NCBI RefSeq assembly: GCF_040049295.1
Contig: NZ_JBDZDQ010000001.1
Coordinates: 1,054,001 to 1,118,000, forward strand
DNA: 64,000 nucleotides
Source of the DNA: Sphingomonas sp. KR3-1
Lineage (GTDB): Bacteria; Pseudomonadota; Alphaproteobacteria; Sphingomonadales; Sphingomonadaceae
Direction of reading: 5' to 3'
The first letter of the stretch is position 1; each line of letters begins with the position of its first letter. The notes under the pieces were generated by a model. It was not told the origin of the DNA and did no database searches. It worked only from the letters and a program-made list of their open reading frames with translations. A program made the translations under genes and the position numbers. Positions 1 through 9,179 of the stretch are shown one piece after another.

Positions 1-946
1 AGACGTTCGGATAGAGGTCCGCGGTGGCGACGCCGATCTGCGCGGTCGCCGAGGCAAGCCGCCGCTCGGCGGCACGGACATCGGCACGGCGGGCGAGCAA
101 GGTCGCGCCATTGCCGACCGGGATCGCCTGCTTGACGGTGGGCACCGTCTCGCAGCTGGCGACATCGGTGGGGAACTCTGCCGGCGGCTTGCCGGTGAGC
201 ACCGCGAGGCGGAAAAGCGCGGCCTTGCGCTGCGCCTCGAACACCGGAACCGTCGCGCGGGTCTGCTCGAGCAGCGCCTGGCCCTGGCTGGTCTCCAGCC
301 CCGTGCCGCGCCCGCCCGCTTCAAGCCGGCGCGTCAGGTCGTAGGTGTCTTCCTGCAGCTTGAGCGTCCGCGCGGAAACGGCGAGCTGCTGGCCGGCGGC
401 GCAGGCATCCGAATAGGCGCGGATCGTCTCGGCGACGACGGTGACGCGGGCCAGGTCATAGGCAGCCTGGCTCGCCTCTACATCGGCGCGGCCCGCCTGG
501 ATGGCGCGGGTGATCTTGCCGAACAGGTCGACCTGGTAGCCGACGTCGAAGCCGACATCGTAGCTGTCGCCGCGCGGCCCCGCGCCGTTCAGCCCGAGCG
601 TCGATCCCGAGGTCTGGCCATAGCCGCCCTGCGCGGTGATCGTCGTGCTGGGCAGTCGGGCCGAGCGCGTCTCGCGCAGCACCGCGCGCGCCTGGCGCAG
701 GTTCGCCGCCGCCACGCGCAGGTCGGTGTTCGCCGCCAGCGCCTCGCCGACCAGCCGGTCGATCACCGGCGTGTCGAACATCCGCCACCAGTCGGCCGGC
801 GGCTCGTTGGCGACGAATGCAGGCGCATTGGCTTCGCTGAGACTGCCCTGTGCCGGCGCCTTGGGTGCGGGCGAGACATAGTTGGGGCCGACCACGCAGC
901 CCGACAGGCTCAGGCCCGCGGCGATGAGGGTGAGGGTCCGCTTCAT
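1..946 (-). CDS. RND efflux outer-membrane factor (OprM/NodT family), partial
   Basis: Outer-membrane channel lipoprotein of a tripartite RND pump. The gene reads leftwards off the window, so only the N-terminal 315 residues are present. They start with a lipoprotein signal (LSLSGC, Cys17), then VVGPNY, which is typical of NodT/OprM proteins, then PADWW and the helical region with ANTDLRVAAANL that begins an outer membrane efflux repeat. The ATG (946-944) overlaps the TGA of the upstream pump gene as ATGA, so the two are translationally coupled and form the third gene of the adaptor-pump-channel operon. The family assignment is firm. The substrate cannot be read from sequence. Confidence 0.92.
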   Translation of the reverse strand, partial: MKRTLTLIAAGLSLSGCVVGPNYVSPAPKAPAQGSLSEANAPAFVANEPPADWWRMFDTPVIDRLVGEALAANTDLRVAAANLRQARAVLRETRSARLPSTTITAQGGYGQTSGSTLGLNGAGPRGDSYDVGFDVGYQVDLFGKITRAIQAGRADVEASQAAYDLARVTVVAETIRAYSDACAAGQQLAVSARTLKLQEDTYDLTRRLEAGGRGTGLETSQGQALLEQTRATVPVFEAQRKAALFRLAVLTGKPPAEFPTDVASCETVPTVKQAIPVGNGATLLARRADVRAAERRLASATAQIGVATADLYPNV

Positions 947-3900
947 TGCGCTTCTCCCGTCGCGGTCGCAGGCGTGTCCGTGGGTTCCGCCGGCGCTTCC
1001 TTGCTCACGCGGCCACCGCCCCAACGGCGCATCAGCACATAGAAGATCGGCGTGAAGATCAGGCCGAACACGGTGACGCCGAGCATGCCGAAGACCACTG
1101 CGGTGCCGAGCGACTGGCGCATTTCCTGGCCCGGGCCGCTGGCGATCGCGAGCGGGATCACGCCGAAGATGAACGCGAACGAGGTCATCAGGATCGGGCG
1201 GAGGCGCGAGCGGGCCGCGTGGATCGCCGCATCGAACCGGTTCATGCCCTCTTCCTCGCCCTGCTTGGCGAACTCGACGATCAGGATCGCGTTCTTGGCA
1301 GCGAGCGCGATCAGCACGACCAGGCCGACCTGGGTGAGGATGTTGTTGTCCATGCCCCGCAGGTTGACGCCGAGCAGCGCCGCCAGGATGCACATCGGCA
1401 CGATCAGGATCACCGCCAGCGGCAGCGTCAGCGCTTCATACTGGGCTGCCAGCACGAGGAACACGAACACCACGGCGAGCACGAAGATCAGCGCCGAGGA
1501 ACTGCCCGCAGCCTTTTGCTGATAGGCAAGCCCGGTCCATTCGAAGCCATAGCCCGGCGGCAGCGTCTTGGCCGCCATCGCTTCCATCGCCCCGAGCGCA
1601 TCGCCAGACGAGACGCCCGGCGCCGCAGCACCCTGCAGCTCGACCGCCGGCAGCAGATTGTAGCGCACCACGCGCGACGAGCCGGAGTCGCGGTTGAACG
1701 TCGCCACGGCCGAGAGCGGCACCATCGCCCCGCTCTTCGAGCGCACTTGGAGCCGGCCGATATCGCTGATGTCGTCGCGCGCGGTCGGCTCGGCCTGCGC
1801 GGTCACACGGAAGGTGCGGCCGAGCAGGTTGAAGTCGTTGACATAGGTCGAGCCGATATAGGTGCTGATCGCATCGAACACTTGGCCGGGCTCGACGCCC
1901 ATGATCTGCGCCTTGTCGCGGTCGACATCGGCGCGGATCTTCGGGTTGGCGGTGTTGAACAGCGAGAAGACCTGGGTGACCTTCTTCTCCTGCATCGCCG
2001 CGCCCATCATCGCGCCGGTTGCGCTCTCCAGGCCGCGCCAGCCGCCGTTGGCCGACTTGTCCTCGACCATCATCACGAAGCCCGAGCCGTTGCCCAGGCC
2101 CTGCACCGCGGGCGGCGAGATCATGAAGATGTTGGCGCCGCTGATCTGCCCGGCGATCGCGCCGGTCAGCTGGCCGGCGAGCGCCGTCGCGCTCTGGTCC
2201 TTGCCGCGCTCGGACCAGTCCTTCAGCTTGATGAAGAACACGCCCGCATTCGATGCCTGGCTGAAGCTCGCGCCGTCCAGGCCCGCAAAGGCCGCGCCCT
2301 CGAGGATGCCGGGCGTCTTGGCGGCGATGTCATACGCCTTGTCGACCACGGCGCTGGTGCGCTCGAGCGACGAGCCCGGCGGCAGCTGGACGATGCCGAT
2401 CAGGAAGCCCTGGTCCTGCTCGGGGATGAAGCCGGTCGGCGTGGCGGTCAGGCGCCAGCCGGTCAGCGCGAGCAGGCCGGCATAGATCAGCATCATGATC
2501 AGGCCCATGCGGATCACCCGGCCGGTGACGCGGCCATAGCGGTCCGACAGCCAGTCGAAGCCCTGGTTGAACTTCTCGGCGCCGACCTTGATCGGGCGCA
2601 TCCAGCGCGGGCCCGAGTCCGCATCGATATCGTGGTGCGGCTTGAGCAGCAGCGCCGCGAGCGCCGGCGACAGCGTCAACGAGACGAGCAGCGAGATCGC
2701 CGAGGCAGCCGCGATCGTCACGGCGAACTGGCGGTAGAAGATGCCCGGGATGCCGCCGACCATCGCGGTCGGGATGAACACCGAGACCAGCACCAGGCCG
2801 ATCGCGATCAGCGCGCCGGACACTTCCTTCATCGTCAGGTGCGCGGCCTCGCGCGGCGCCAGCCCGGCGCGGATATGCTTCTCCACCGCCTCGACCACGA
2901 CGATCGCGTCGTCGACGACGATGCCGACCGCGAGCACCAGCGCGAAGAGCGACAGCGAGTTGATCGAGAAGCCGAGCGCCAGCTGCACCGCGAAGGTGCC
3001 GACCAGCGCGATCGGGATGGCGACGATCGGGATCACTGCCGCGCGCCAGGTCTGGAGGAAGATCACGACGACGACGACGACGAGGAACACCGCCTCGAGC
3101 AGCGTGTGCTGCACGGCGTCGACCGATGCCGAGACATATTCGGTCGGGTTGTAGGGGATGGAATATTGAAGGCCCTGGGGGAAGTCCTTCTTGAGCGTCT
3201 CCATCTCGCTCAGCACGAGCTTGGCGGCCGAAAGCGAGTTGGCCCCCGGCTGCTGGACGATGGCGAGCGCGATGCCGCGCTTGCCGCCGAACGAGCCGCG
3301 GATCGAATAATCCTGGCTGCCCAGCTCGATCCGCGCGACGTCGCTCAGCTTGGTGAGCGAGGCGCCGCTGGGATCGGACTTGATCGTGATGTTGCCGAAC
3401 TGCTCGACGCTGGCGAGGCGGCCCTGCACATCCACCGGCACTTCGAACGAGGGATTGTCCTTGCCCGTCGGCGCCGAGCCGAGCGAGCCGCCCGCGGTCT
3501 GGACGTTCTGCGCCTGGAGCGCGGCGATGATCTCGGCCGCGGTCAGGTTGCGCGCCGCCGCCTTGTCCGGATCGATCCAGACGCGCATCGCGTAGTTGCC
3601 GCCGCCGAAGATCTGCACCGTGCCGACGCCTTCGAGGCGCAGCAGCCGGTCGCGGATCACGGTGTTGGCGTAATTGCCCATGTAATCGACATCGAGGCTG
3701 TTGTCGGGCGAGGTCAGCGCCACGATCATCAGGAAGCCCGATTCCTGCTTGTTCACCGTCACGCCGATCTGGCGGACCTGCGCGGGCAGGCGCGGCAACG
3801 CCAGGTTGACGCGGTTCTGCACCAGCACCTGTGCGGCATCGAGGTCGGTGCCCGGCTTGAAGGTGACCGTCACCTGGCCAGCGCCCTGGGTGGAGGACGA

Positions 3901-4185
3901 GCTCATGTAGAGCATGCCCTCGACGCCGTTGATCTCCTGCTCGAGCGGCGCGGACACCGTCTCGGCGATGATCTCGGGCGAGGCGCCGGCATAGCTGGCC
4001 TGGACCGAGATCGTCGGCGGGGCGATCTCCGGATATTGCGAGAGCGGCAGCAGCGGATAGCAGAAGGCGCCGATCAGGGTGATGAACACCGCAATCACGC
4101 CCGCGAAGATCGGCCGCTCGATGAAGAAGCTCGAGATGCCGCTGCGCACGGGCTTCTCGCCCGTGGTTTCCTGGGGTTCACTCAT
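943..4185 (-). CDS. RND multidrug efflux pump, inner-membrane permease (HAE1/AcrB-MexB family)
   Basis: 1080-aa proton-driven resistance-nodulation-division transporter that takes substrates from the periplasm and inner membrane and passes them to the outer-membrane channel. The length and order match AcrB: first TM helix after FIERPIFA, porter domain starting PLSQYPEIAPP, TM4 with LVVGIVVDDAIVVVE-like residues (VGIVVDDA, the two essential Asp of the proton relay), the second half starting near PTGFIPEQDQG, and a C-terminal TM bundle with AAKNAILIVEFA. The start lies 11 nt after the adaptor stop. It ends overlapping the channel gene. It is the HAE1 drug type rather than the heavy-metal type, judged from the DD pair. 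Confidence 0.97.
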   Translation of the reverse strand: MSEPQETTGEKPVRSGISSFFIERPIFAGVIAVFITLIGAFCYPLLPLSQYPEIAPPTISVQASYAGASPEIIAETVSAPLEQEINGVEGMLYMSSSSTQGAGQVTVTFKPGTDLDAAQVLVQNRVNLALPRLPAQVRQIGVTVNKQESGFLMIVALTSPDNSLDVDYMGNYANTVIRDRLLRLEGVGTVQIFGGGNYAMRVWIDPDKAAARNLTAAEIIAALQAQNVQTAGGSLGSAPTGKDNPSFEVPVDVQGRLASVEQFGNITIKSDPSGASLTKLSDVARIELGSQDYSIRGSFGGKRGIALAIVQQPGANSLSAAKLVLSEMETLKKDFPQGLQYSIPYNPTEYVSASVDAVQHTLLEAVFLVVVVVVIFLQTWRAAVIPIVAIPIALVGTFAVQLALGFSINSLSLFALVLAVGIVVDDAIVVVEAVEKHIRAGLAPREAAHLTMKEVSGALIAIGLVLVSVFIPTAMVGGIPGIFYRQFAVTIAAASAISLLVSLTLSPALAALLLKPHHDIDADSGPRWMRPIKVGAEKFNQGFDWLSDRYGRVTGRVIRMGLIMMLIYAGLLALTGWRLTATPTGFIPEQDQGFLIGIVQLPPGSSLERTSAVVDKAYDIAAKTPGILEGAAFAGLDGASFSQASNAGVFFIKLKDWSERGKDQSATALAGQLTGAIAGQISGANIFMISPPAVQGLGNGSGFVMMVEDKSANGGWRGLESATGAMMGAAMQEKKVTQVFSLFNTANPKIRADVDRDKAQIMGVEPGQVFDAISTYIGSTYVNDFNLLGRTFRVTAQAEPTARDDISDIGRLQVRSKSGAMVPLSAVATFNRDSGSSRVVRYNLLPAVELQGAAAPGVSSGDALGAMEAMAAKTLPPGYGFEWTGLAYQQKAAGSSSALIFVLAVVFVFLVLAAQYEALTLPLAVILIVPMCILAALLGVNLRGMDNNILTQVGLVVLIALAAKNAILIVEFAKQGEEEGMNRFDAAIHAARSRLRPILMTSFAFIFGVIPLAIASGPGQEMRQSLGTAVVFGMLGVTVFGLIFTPIFYVLMRRWGGGRVSKEAPAEPTDTPATATGEAQ

Positions 4186-4196
4186 GTCCGCGCTCC

Positions 4197-5384
4197 TCAG
4201 CGGCTGCCGGCGGGCAGCGCGGTGGAAGCTGGCGCGTCGGAGGGCGGCGCGGAGGCGGCGGCCGGGTCTTGCGCGATCTTGCCCGGCTGCGGCGTGACCT
4301 TCACGCCCGGCCGGGCGCGCTGGGTGCCGTCGATGATCACCCGGTCCTCCTTGGTGAGCCCCGAGCGGATCACGCGCAAATTGCCCCGCAACGGCCCGGT
4401 CTGCACCGGGCGCGCGGTCACCGTATTGGTCTTGTCGACGACGAAGACGATCTGGCGTGCCGCGTCGGCCATCACTGCAGTGTCCGGCACCAGCAGCGCC
4501 GGATAGGGCCGCGAGGCCTCGAGCCGGGCCGAGCCGAACATGCCGGGCTTCAGGAAGCCGCCCGGATTGGCGACGATCGCGCGGGCGCGGATCGTGCCGG
4601 CGCCGGCGTCGAGCGCATTGTCGACGAAATCGAGCGAGCCGGTGTGGCTATAGTCGCTCTCGTCCGAGAGCTTGATCTTCACCGGGGTGCCGTTCTGCGC
4701 GCCGGTGCCCTGGCGCTGATACTTGAGCAGCAGCGCTTCCGAGCCCTGGAAGACGAAATGCAGCGGATCGACCGAGACGATCGTGGTGAGCACCGTCGTG
4801 TCCGCGGCGACCGTGTTGCCGACATCGACATTGCGCTGCGAGATGCGGCCGCTCAAAGGCGCGACGACGCGGGTGAAGCCGAGATCTAGCTGGCGCGCGC
4901 GGAGGTTCGCCTGCGCGGCGGCGACCTGCGCGGCCGTCGAGCGGACCGTGGCACGGCGCTGCTCGAGCTCTTCCTGACTGGCCGCGCGCTGGGCAACCAG
5001 CGCCTCGGAACGGGCATATTCGGTCTGCGCATTGGCCATCGCGGCCTTGGCCTGCGCCACCTGCGCGGCGGCCTGGGCGACGGCGGCCTGGGCCGGGCGC
5101 GGATCGATGGTGAAGAGCAGCTGGCCCTTGCGGACGAACTGGCCGTCCTTGAACCACACGCCCTGCAGATAGCCGGTCGCGCGCGGGCGCACCTCGACAT
5201 TCTGGATCGCCTCGAAGCGGCCGACAAACTCGTCCCAGTCGACCACGTCCTGCACCAGCGGCGCAGACACGGTGACGGGCGGCGCGCCCTGCTGGGGCGG
5301 CTGCGCCCCGCCACCGCCGCAGCCGGCGAGAGCAAGCGCGGCTGCGAGAGCCGGGATAAGCAGCTGGCGGTTCTTCGAGTGCAT
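4197..5384 (-). CDS. RND efflux periplasmic adaptor (membrane fusion protein, AcrA/MexA type)
   Basis: 395-aa periplasmic lipoprotein that bridges the RND pump and the outer-membrane channel. The signal has a lipobox LALAGC (Cys22), followed by Gly-rich linker and PPVTVSAPL. A lipoyl half-motif (EVRPRATGYLQGVWFKDG) opens the hairpin, and a long Ala/Gln-rich alpha-helical hairpin follows (residues about 100-165). The second lipoyl half (FTRVVAPLSGRIS) and a beta-barrel region (KPGMFGSARL) come after it. It is the first gene of the operon, transcribed away from the TetR regulator at 5556. Confidence 0.95.
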   Translation of the reverse strand: MHSKNRQLLIPALAAALALAGCGGGGAQPPQQGAPPVTVSAPLVQDVVDWDEFVGRFEAIQNVEVRPRATGYLQGVWFKDGQFVRKGQLLFTIDPRPAQAAVAQAAAQVAQAKAAMANAQTEYARSEALVAQRAASQEELEQRRATVRSTAAQVAAAQANLRARQLDLGFTRVVAPLSGRISQRNVDVGNTVAADTTVLTTIVSVDPLHFVFQGSEALLLKYQRQGTGAQNGTPVKIKLSDESDYSHTGSLDFVDNALDAGAGTIRARAIVANPGGFLKPGMFGSARLEASRPYPALLVPDTAVMADAARQIVFVVDKTNTVTARPVQTGPLRGNLRVIRSGLTKEDRVIIDGTQRARPGVKVTPQPGKIAQDPAAASAPPSDAPASTALPAGSR

Positions 5385-5464
5385 GTTCGATCCCTAAATC
5401 CGTGCCCCTGGCCGGACATCCTCCGCGGCGTCGTTGCTTGAAACGAACGACTTCCGATTTGGCC

Positions 5465-5493
5465 CCGCTAGGCCGCTTCCGGGAACTTGTCAA
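5465..5493 (-). promoter_or_regulatory. Candidate promoter of the efflux operon
   Basis: On the minus strand there is an exact TTGACA (5493-5488), a 17-bp spacer and TAGCGG (5470-5465), about 80 bp before the adaptor ATG. The -35 is perfect and the -10 is poor, which would suit a repressed promoter. It sits beside the palindrome at 5502-5511. Prediction only. Confidence 0.45.
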
Positions 5494-5500
5494 CGACGGG

Positions 5501-5533
5501 TGACATATGTCCACATCGGTTGACTATGTTCAC
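5501..5533. promoter_or_regulatory. Candidate TetR operator pair between regulator and pump genes
   Basis: The intergenic region holds a perfect 10-bp palindrome GACATATGTC (5502-5511) and two similar 13-14 bp units in the same orientation, TGACATATGTCCAC (5501-5514) and TGACTATGTTCAC (5521-5533), offset by 20 bp. Symmetric sites in the divergent promoter region are the usual target of a TetR-type repressor encoded next to an RND operon. Assignment to this TetR protein is inference. Confidence 0.45.
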
Positions 5534-5555
5534 CGCCGTGTTAGGGAAATTGCCC

Positions 5556-6155
5556 ATGATCCCACCGGTTCCGTCGCGGCACCGCAACGCCGTTGCGACG
5601 CGCCAGGCCATCTTGGCCTCGGCCCGCCGGCATTTCGCGCGCGAGAATTACGAGAATGTCGGCCTGCGCGAGATCGCGGGCGATGCCGGCGTCGACCCGG
5701 CGCTGGTCAGCCGCTATTTCGGCAGCAAGGAAGCCTTGTTCCGGGAGACGCTGCGCGACGACGACAAGGACATCATGGACGGTGCGACGCGCGACAATCT
5801 CGCCGCGCATTTCGCCCAGCTCTTCCTCGACAAGGGCGACGTGCCGCAGGACGAGCGCGACATCCATATCGAGCGCATCCTGACGCTGCTCCACTCGATC
5901 GGCTCGCCCAAGGCCGGGCAGATCATCCGCGAGACGATCGACGCCGACATCCTCGGCCCCGTCGCGCGCGAGATCGGCGGCGCGGATGCCGACATGCGCG
6001 CCGCCATGGCCTTTGCCGTGCTGATGGGCATGGGCATCATGCACAACACGCTCGCCGTCGATCCCAGCACGTGCAGCGACGCGGAAAGCGCGCGTTTCGA
6101 GAAGCGCCTCACCCGCATCTTCGCCGCCGCGCTGGACCCGCACGAAGACGGATGA
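5556..6155 (+). CDS. TetR/AcrR family transcriptional regulator
   Basis: 199-aa regulator. The N-terminal helix-turn-helix is clear: ATRQAILASARRHFARENYENVGLREIAGDAGVDPALVSRYFGSKEALF, with the usual YF-x-SKE ending of the recognition helix. The C-terminal ligand domain is divergent. It faces the RND operon, so it probably represses the pump and itself. I chose ATG 5556 because homologous sequence starts here; an upstream in-frame start at 5487 would run through the operator region. Its TGA overlaps the dinB ATG (ATGA at 6152), so dinB is translationally coupled to it. Confidence 0.93.
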   Translation: MIPPVPSRHRNAVATRQAILASARRHFARENYENVGLREIAGDAGVDPALVSRYFGSKEALFRETLRDDDKDIMDGATRDNLAAHFAQLFLDKGDVPQDERDIHIERILTLLHSIGSPKAGQIIRETIDADILGPVAREIGGADADMRAAMAFAVLMGMGIMHNTLAVDPSTCSDAESARFEKRLTRIFAAALDPHEDG

Positions 6156-7219
6156 CCGCGCCGCCGGTCCGCAAGATCATCCATGTCGACATGGATGCCT
6201 TCTACGCGTCGGTGGAGCAGCGCGACGATCCCGCGCTGAAGGGCAGGCCAGTCGCGGTCGGCTATGCCGCGGCGCGCGGCGTGGTCGCGGCGGCGAGCTA
6301 TGAGGCGCGCAAGTTCGGGGTGCGCTCCGCCTTGCCTTCGGTCACCGCGATGCGGCGCTGCCCTGAGCTCGTCTTCGTCAAGCCGCGGTTCGAGGTCTAT
6401 CGCGCGGTCTCGAAGCAGATTCACGCGATCTTCGCCGACTACACCCCGATCATCCAGCCGCTCTCGCTCGACGAGGCCTATCTCGACGTCACCGCGAACC
6501 TGCGCGGGATCGAGACCGCCTGGGCCACCGCCAAGGAGATCCGGGCGCGCATCCTCGCGGAGACCGGGCTCACCGCCTCGGCCGGCATCTCGTACAACAA
6601 GTTCCTCGCCAAGCTCGCCTCGGACCAGCGCAAGCCCAACGGCCAGTTCGCGGTGACGCCCGACATGGGTGCCGCCTGGGTCGAGACGCTGCCGGTCAAG
6701 CGCTTCCACGGCGTCGGCCCGGTGACGGCGAAGAAGATGGAGGGCCTCGGCATCGAGACCGGCGCCGATCTGCGTGCCAAGCCGATCGAATTCCTCCGCG
6801 CCCATTTCGGCAGCTCGGCCGACTGGTATTACGCGATCGCCCGTGGCGAGGACGACCGCCCGGTCGATGCCGAGCGCATCCGCAAGTCCTCGGGCTCGGA
6901 GACCACCTTCGACCGCGACCTGACCGAGCCGGCCGAGATCGAGGCCGGCGTGCTCGAGATGGCCGAGGAAGTCTGGACCTGGTGCGAAAAGGCGCAGGAA
7001 TTCGGCCGCACCGTCACGGTGAAGATCAAATATGGCGACTTCCAGATCATCACCCGAAGCCGCAGCCTCACCGCCGGGCTGGTGGACCGCCGCGAGGCGC
7101 TGCACGAGATGAGCCTGTCGCTGATCCGCTCGGTGCTGCCGACGCCCAAGGGGATAAGGCTGGTCGGAGTGACGGTGTCGAACTTCGAGGAGCGGCTGGG
7201 GGAGGAATTGCCGTTCTAG
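6152..7219 (+). CDS. dinB: DNA polymerase IV (Y-family, error-prone)
   Basis: 355-aa translesion polymerase. The first catalytic motif is IHVDMDAFYASVEQRDDP, where the Asp binds metal. The second is PLSLDEAYLDVT with the conserved SLDE pair. Palm, fingers and little-finger regions follow (YNKFLAKLASDQRKPNG; FHGVGPVTAKKME is the helix-hairpin-helix thumb). Length fits DinB. The usual C-terminal beta-clamp motif is probably the EERLGEELPF end, of the QLxLF type in altered form. It overlaps the TetR gene by 4 nt, so its expression is probably tied to the efflux regulator rather than to a LexA site of its own; I see no SOS box directly before it. Confidence 0.96.
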   Translation: MTAPPVRKIIHVDMDAFYASVEQRDDPALKGRPVAVGYAAARGVVAAASYEARKFGVRSALPSVTAMRRCPELVFVKPRFEVYRAVSKQIHAIFADYTPIIQPLSLDEAYLDVTANLRGIETAWATAKEIRARILAETGLTASAGISYNKFLAKLASDQRKPNGQFAVTPDMGAAWVETLPVKRFHGVGPVTAKKMEGLGIETGADLRAKPIEFLRAHFGSSADWYYAIARGEDDRPVDAERIRKSSGSETTFDRDLTEPAEIEAGVLEMAEEVWTWCEKAQEFGRTVTVKIKYGDFQIITRSRSLTAGLVDRREALHEMSLSLIRSVLPTPKGIRLVGVTVSNFEERLGEELPF

Positions 7220-7256
7220 AAAAGACGGGAGCGTCCCGCCACGGCGGAACGCTCCC
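7217..7256 (-). terminator. Intrinsic terminator between dinB and the beta-helix gene
   Basis: Long hairpin with outer arms GGGAGCGT (7227-7234) and ACGCTCCC (7249-7256) and an inner CCGCC/GGCGG stem. On the minus strand it is followed by GTCTTTT, which fits termination of the beta-helix gene. It probably also separates the convergent dinB transcript. Confidence 0.7.
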
Positions 7257-7265
7257 GAACGGGAT

Positions 7266-9176
7266 TTACCGCACCGAGAGCTCGGTGAGGATCACGTCGC
7301 TGCCATTGGAGACATCGACCACCAGCTTGAAAGCTTCCGCTTCTGCCGGCGCCACGAACGGCAGCATGAGCGGCTGCCAGCTGGACCCGAACTCGCTTTC
7401 CGGCCCCGCGAAGACGTCGATCGAATCGAACGAACTGCTCTCGCCGAAGCGGAAGAATTCGACGCGAATGACGATCACCGCGGCGCTGTTTCCGGCCTTG
7501 ATGAAGCCCCGGAGCAGGTTGAGGCTGTCGCGCTTGATCGATGCTGCCGCCGATCGCGCCAGCACTTCGCCGAAGCCGCTGCCGCCGGTGAGGCGAAGCG
7601 CGGAGCCGATGGCAAGACCGTCCACGCTCGGCAGGTCGCTCGCCTCCCGGCCGAACTGGCTGCCCGACCCGCTCACCGTGAAGCTCCAGCCGCCGCCGCT
7701 GCCGGAACTGGTCTGCGGATAGCTCGCCACGGTCCGTCCGCAACGGTCGATCCTGCCGGCCAACAGGTCGGCGCCGTCGTCAAGCAGCCAGGTGTCGACC
7801 GTCTCGCCTTCCGAATCCACGGTCCGCATCCGGCAGTTGCGGAAATGCGCCTGCACGCCGCGCACCAGCGGCACATAGCTCGCGCCCGAAAAGGCCACCG
7901 GCACTTCGACAAGGTCGCAATTGTCGAAGTCGCAGACGAACGACGGGTTCGGCTGATGGTCGCCCGCCGGCCCGTCCACCGCCGTCACCATCGAATCCGC
8001 CCCGCTTTGCGCATGATGGGTATAGGGGAACAGGATCGGACTGTTCGCGATCGAGAAGCCGCCGCGGGCATCCGGCCCGACCTCGAGATAGGCGCGGCTG
8101 GCGGTGTTGATGCCGTTGTTCGAAATCGCATCGAGGTGCAGATGCCCGTTGGTATCGACATAGCTCGGCACCGTCGTTTCGATCACCGCGCCGAGGATCG
8201 CGAGACGGCCGGCATGGACAGCGGCGAGGAACCCACCGCCCCCGCCCTGGACATGTTCGATCGTGCCGCCAATCAGCGTCAGTTCCGAACCCGGATCGGT
8301 CACTGCCACGGCATAGGTCTGGCTGGTATCATAGCCGGACCAGTCGTCGCTTTCGCTGTGGATGCGGCCGCCCAGCACCGTCACCTTGCCGTTCGGCTGG
8401 CGCATGTTGAGGCCCTTGGGGCAATAGACGATGCGCGGATTGGTATAGACCAGCTCGGAAAGCGGGGCGTTGATCGCCTCGTCGTCCGGCCGCGTCGCCG
8501 TCTGGCCGTAAATCTCTCCCTGGCTTGGCAGCGCGCCGATGCACAGGCCGAGATCGAAGCCGTGGATCATCAGGTCGTTGACGTCGAGATAGCCGGGATA
8601 GTGCTGGTCCTCGCCGCGCGGGTCGCCCGGCAACGCATTGGTGTAGTGATGGACGCCGGCCTCGTAATTGCCACGCGACTCGTTGGCACAGACCACCTTC
8701 ATGCCATTGTACCAGCCGAGGCCGCCACGTAGATCGACACAGCTCGCCAGCGTCGTCGTGGACAGGCCGTAAAGGATCGAATGGGCGAACTCGTGATTGG
8801 CGCCCTCGACGTCGAACCGGATCTGGGTGACGCCATATCCGCCATAGGGCCAGCGCGTCTGGTACCTTCCGGTCAGGCCGCCACCGCCCAGGGCGCCCAG
8901 CACCGAATTCAGTGCAGCGGTGTCGTCCGAGCCGGTACCCGTCGCGCCGAACCATTTGACGCTGAGGCAGGAATTCTCATCCCGCGACCAGCGCCCCGCG
9001 CCGCCTTCGTCGGCCTCGAAGACGGTGCCGCCATCTTCGGTCGTCGTCGCGGCCGAATCCCAGCCGAACAAACCGCCACGCTCCGGCGCCAGCACCAGCG
9101 CGGCATCGCCGTCCGCTAGCGAGGCCTTGGTCAGGGCCTGCATGGCCCCGATCGTTTCCACCGTGAATACGCTCAT
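7266..9176 (-). CDS. Pectate-lyase-3-fold / phage-tailspike-like beta-helix protein
   Basis: 636-aa protein without a signal peptide or membrane segment. Residues 1-65 (IGAMQALTKASLADGDAALV..., GLFGWDSAATT) resemble the small N-terminal module that precedes the helix in phage tail spikes and related bacterial proteins. Residues about 72-92 carry the Pectate_lyase_3 opening (VKWFGATGTGSDDTAALNSVL). Residues 100-480 have the repeating short strands of a right-handed beta-helix. The last 150 residues look like a beta-sandwich carbohydrate-binding module. The gene is alone between dinB and an acylase, with its own terminator and an SOS-type box upstream. Likely role: polysaccharide binding or cleavage. 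The lytic residues cannot be assigned by eye, and the family assignment is by motif recognition. Confidence 0.75.
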   Translation of the reverse strand: MSVFTVETIGAMQALTKASLADGDAALVLAPERGGLFGWDSAATTTEDGGTVFEADEGGAGRWSRDENSCLSVKWFGATGTGSDDTAALNSVLGALGGGGLTGRYQTRWPYGGYGVTQIRFDVEGANHEFAHSILYGLSTTTLASCVDLRGGLGWYNGMKVVCANESRGNYEAGVHHYTNALPGDPRGEDQHYPGYLDVNDLMIHGFDLGLCIGALPSQGEIYGQTATRPDDEAINAPLSELVYTNPRIVYCPKGLNMRQPNGKVTVLGGRIHSESDDWSGYDTSQTYAVAVTDPGSELTLIGGTIEHVQGGGGGFLAAVHAGRLAILGAVIETTVPSYVDTNGHLHLDAISNNGINTASRAYLEVGPDARGGFSIANSPILFPYTHHAQSGADSMVTAVDGPAGDHQPNPSFVCDFDNCDLVEVPVAFSGASYVPLVRGVQAHFRNCRMRTVDSEGETVDTWLLDDGADLLAGRIDRCGRTVASYPQTSSGSGGGWSFTVSGSGSQFGREASDLPSVDGLAIGSALRLTGGSGFGEVLARSAAASIKRDSLNLLRGFIKAGNSAAVIVIRVEFFRFGESSSFDSIDVFAGPESEFGSSWQPLMLPFVAPAEAEAFKLVVDVSNGSDVILTELSVR

Positions 9177-9179
9177 ACA

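Noticed and set aside
946..4506. 1186-codon ORF opposite the RND pump
   Set aside because: Rich in Arg, His, Asp and Gln, typical of the antisense frame of a GC-rich gene; no motif; fully covered by a certain gene.
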